Of a stretch of DNA of 50,379 nt, positions 48,490 through 50,379 are shown in pieces. Under the pieces are notes generated by a model. That model ran no database searches. It saw nothing but the letters and a program-made list of their open reading frames with translations, and had not been told where the DNA came from. Each line of letters begins with the position of its first letter. The stretch's first letter is position 1. Where the stretch lies: positions 1 through 50,379 of the forward strand of contig JBBRNH010000035.1 of the NCBI GenBank assembly GCA_038230415.1. The letters run 5' to 3'. The stretch is from JBBRNH01 sp038230415 (GTDB taxonomy: Bacteria > Bacteroidota > Bacteroidia > Cytophagales > Spirosomataceae). Position numbers and translations under genes: made by a program.

Positions 48490-48511
48490 ACAGAAAATGG
48501 GTACAAAAGAA

Positions 48512-48630
48512 GAAAGACGGAATGGACGAAAGAAGAAAGATTAACTGGACGAAAGAAACTTTACCTGATGACGGGAAACAGTTCTTCTCCTGCCTACTTT
48601 GTCTTTCTTCTTTCGTCCATGTAGTCTTTC
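48512..48630. repeat. purine-rich inverted repeat in the MFS/glycosyltransferase divergent gap
   Basis: Arms 48512-48540 and 48602-48630 match at 26 of 29 positions (GAAAGAC...ATGGACGAAAGAAG). Loop 61 bases. The MFS start is 23 bases away. Confidence 0.85.
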
Positions 48631-48712
48631 CTTCAAACGCCTTTTGATTTGGCCGCAAGAACGGAAAAAAGGCCGTACCGACCGTTAAACAAGGCATGAC
48701 TTGTTGGCCGGT

Positions 48713-48743
48713 TTTGTTTTGCCACCCGCTGTGCTGACCTTTG
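48713..48743 (+). promoter_or_regulatory. candidate promoter of first glycosyltransferase
   Basis: TTTG (48713-48716), 19 bases, then GACCTTTG (48736-48743, 7 of 8 to TANNTTTG). Only 7 bases separate it from the ATG, so the mRNA would be nearly leaderless. Confidence 0.4.
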
Positions 48744-48750
48744 CCAGCGT

Positions 48751-49707
48751 ATGAAAGTAAGCGTAACGATTATTACCTATAATCAGAAGAACTTCATCGG
48801 TAAGGCGATTGACAGCGCCCTGATGCAGGAAACAACGTTCCCGGTTGAAATTCTGGTCGGTGATGATTGCTCGACCGATGGCACCCGCGACATTATTCGT
48901 GACTACGAAGCCCGGTATCCGGGGCGCGTGACGGGCGTGCTGCACGAACGTAACCTCGGCAAAAACGGCGGTATCAACTGTTTGGAAACGCTCAAACGCA
49001 CCAAAGGCGAGTATTGGGCCATTATGGATGGCGACGACTACTGGACTGACCCGCTTAAACTTCAAAAGGAAACCGATTACTTAGACGCACACCCCGACTG
49101 TTCGATGGTGTTTCATAACGCCCGTGTTACGTTTGAAGATGGCTCACCGTCGTATCTGCTCAATGGCCCCGACATGAAGCCGTTTTACACCGTTGATGAC
49201 CTCATTGGCGAGCAGGAAATCTGGTTTATGGCAACATCGAGCCAGATGTACCGTAACATCATCCCGGAGTATCCGGCCTGGTTTCGCGAGTCGAGCAGTG
49301 GCGATATTCCCCGGCTGATTCTGAAAGCCAAACTCGGCAAGATTGGGTATATTCCCGATGTGATGTCGGTTTACCGCAAAAACCGGGGCGGGGCCAGCTA
49401 CCACGATAACGAACGCGACGAGGTGTTTCTCCGCAACCGGATCGAGATGTATGGCAACATTAACCGTGAACTGGGGTTTAAATATGACCGGACACTGACC
49501 AGAAACATAGCCCGCTACTACCGGATGATGCTCGATGCCAAACAATACGAGACTACTTATCTTCGTCGGGCATGGCTGGCTGTCAAGTACTTAAATATGG
49601 CCCAGCCCGATTGGGCCATTGCCAAAGACGTTATCCGGGATTATATTTTGCCGACACCAATCGTAAAATTGTACAGCACCATCCGGCTGCTGCCGCACAA
49701 AAACTAA
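48751..49707 (+). CDS. family 2 glycosyltransferase
   Basis: A 318-aa GT-A enzyme that transfers a sugar from a nucleotide-sugar donor, probably in envelope polysaccharide or LPS synthesis. SVTIITYNQKNFIGKAIDS opens the fold, ILVGDDCSTDGT carries the nucleotide-binding Asp pair, and WAIMDGDDYW is the metal-binding DxD motif. No membrane segments, so it acts on the cytoplasmic face. The second glycosyltransferase follows after 86 bases of inverted repeat. Confidence 0.93.
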   Translation: MKVSVTIITYNQKNFIGKAIDSALMQETTFPVEILVGDDCSTDGTRDIIRDYEARYPGRVTGVLHERNLGKNGGINCLETLKRTKGEYWAIMDGDDYWTDPLKLQKETDYLDAHPDCSMVFHNARVTFEDGSPSYLLNGPDMKPFYTVDDLIGEQEIWFMATSSQMYRNIIPEYPAWFRESSSGDIPRLILKAKLGKIGYIPDVMSVYRKNRGGASYHDNERDEVFLRNRIEMYGNINRELGFKYDRTLTRNIARYYRMMLDAKQYETTYLRRAWLAVKYLNMAQPDWAIAKDVIRDYILPTPIVKLYSTIRLLPHKN

Positions 49708-49718
49708 ATCAGCGTCAG

Positions 49719-49790
49719 TAGTTCGTGGTTTGATGTTTGTAGTTGTCTTCAATTAAAAACATCGAACCACAAACTACAAACCTCGAACTA
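49719..49790. repeat. inverted repeat between the two glycosyltransferase genes
   Basis: Arms 49719-49744 and 49765-49790 match at 22 of 26 positions (TAGTTCG..GGTTTG words), loop 20 bases. It ends 3 bases before the next ATG. Confidence 0.8.
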
Positions 49791-49793
49791 TTT

Positions 49794-50379
49794 ATGAAAT
49801 TAAGCGTCGTTATTCCGGCCTACAACGAACAGGAATCGTTGCCCCAAACGCTCCGAACGCTGTATGAATGTCTCGCCAAGCACGGCATCGAACACGAGAT
49901 TTGCGTGACTAACGACAACTCGAAAGACAACACGCTCGGCGTTTTGCAGGAATTAGCGCAGGAAATCCCGACGCTGGTGTACTATACCAACCCCGGCCCC
50001 AACGGGTTCGGATACGCTGTGCGCTACGGCCTCGAACGCTTCTCCGGCGATTGTGTGGCGGTGTTTATGGCCGATTTGTCTGACGACCCCGAAGATTTGG
50101 TACGCTATTACCAAAAAATGCGTGATACGGGCGTGGATGCCGTGTTTGGCTCGCGGTGGAGCAAAGGCGGCAAAGTGATTGATTACCCGCGACTGAAAAA
50201 GGTGATTAACCGGGTGGCAAACGCCATTGTGATGGCCGTGATGGGCATTAAATACAATGACACCACCAACGCTTTCAAACTCTACCGGCGCGAAACCATC
50301 GAGGGTATCAAGCCGTTTCTGGCCCCGCACTTCAACCTGACCATCGAACTGCCCTTAAAATCAATGGTGCGCGGCTATA
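49794..50379 (+). CDS. family 2 glycosyltransferase, DPM-like, 3' end outside window
   Basis: 195 codons are visible. KLSVVIPAYNEQESLPQTL opens a GT-A domain of the polyprenyl-phosphate mannosyl/glucosyltransferase type. The acceptor/metal motif is MADLSDDPEDLVRYY (DLSDD), and GSRWSKGG and the region YNDTTNAFKLYRRE fit the DPM1/DPG1 group. Such enzymes load a sugar on undecaprenyl phosphate. The C-terminus, which may carry membrane helices, is beyond the edge, so the exact subtype is open. Confidence 0.9.
   Translation, partial: MKLSVVIPAYNEQESLPQTLRTLYECLAKHGIEHEICVTNDNSKDNTLGVLQELAQEIPTLVYYTNPGPNGFGYAVRYGLERFSGDCVAVFMADLSDDPEDLVRYYQKMRDTGVDAVFGSRWSKGGKVIDYPRLKKVINRVANAIVMAVMGIKYNDTTNAFKLYRRETIEGIKPFLAPHFNLTIELPLKSMVRGY

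Noticed and set aside
1..50379. tRNA, rRNA and riboswitch search by eye
   Set aside because: No T-loop or anticodon-arm pattern, rRNA motif or known riboswitch core was recognised; a covariance-model scan would be needed to exclude them.

Overview
The window looks like chromosomal DNA of a Bacteroidota bacterium of the Cytophagales, most like Spirosoma or a relative (inference). The support is a type IX secretion sorting-domain protein, a TonB-dependent receptor, several Bacteroidota-type promoters (TTTG about 19 bases before TANNTTTG), a GGGP-synthase homologue, GC in the mid-50s by eye, and many intergenic inverted repeats. No tRNA, rRNA, CRISPR array or complete mobile element was found.

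Layout. 1-3.2 kb (minus): a GH37 trehalase cut by the window edge, a GGGP-synthase-like enzyme, and two small membrane proteins. 3.3-9.4 kb: xylose isomerase, a flavin monooxygenase, an Rrf2 regulator behind a 15-codon leader ORF, a DUF4301 protein and a CrtA-like monooxygenase carrying an in-frame tandem repeat. 9.5-15 kb: protein folding and nucleotide housekeeping (PpiD/SurA-like and FKBP isomerases, RdgB, NrnA-like DHH phosphoesterase, Ndk). 15-20.8 kb (minus): a six-gene TetR-controlled efflux locus (TetR, HlyD-like lipoprotein, two ATPases, two permeases) with the same 23-bp element in both promoters. 20.9-22.4 kb: endonuclease III, and an ECF sigma factor with a small overlapping partner. 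22.8-28.9 kb (plus): a TPR histidine kinase overlapping a 2Fe-2S protein, a HAD nucleotidase, then an overlapping exported FAD oxidoreductase, SDR and ModE-like set.

28.9-30.9 kb is an accessory patch, partly lower in GC: a truncated MvaI/BcnI-like restriction endonuclease joined to a remnant of a C5-cytosine methyltransferase, a 60-aa zinc-ribbon-like protein and an HNH endonuclease. 31-35.9 kb holds a TonB-dependent receptor, an LRR protein and a TolB-like exported propeller. 35.9-37.6 kb is a second lower-GC insertion: an OLD/RloA-like ATPase overlapping a RloB/DUF4276-like TOPRIM protein, the best candidate here for a little-described defence module.

37.7-43.6 kb: a T9SS cargo protein, a DUF5009 membrane acyltransferase, and a complete Hen1-Pnkp RNA-repair pair. 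A small secreted protein follows, behind five TAACATT repeats at exact 11-bp spacing (a Pho-box-like array). 44.5-47.1 kb is fusA-rpsJ, detached from the rest of the str/S10 genes. The end holds an MFS exporter and two family 2 glycosyltransferases, the last cut by the window edge.

Many intergenic gaps carry an imperfect inverted repeat of its own sequence, and several arms touch or overlap stop codons. This repeat load is the most pervasive non-coding feature of the window.
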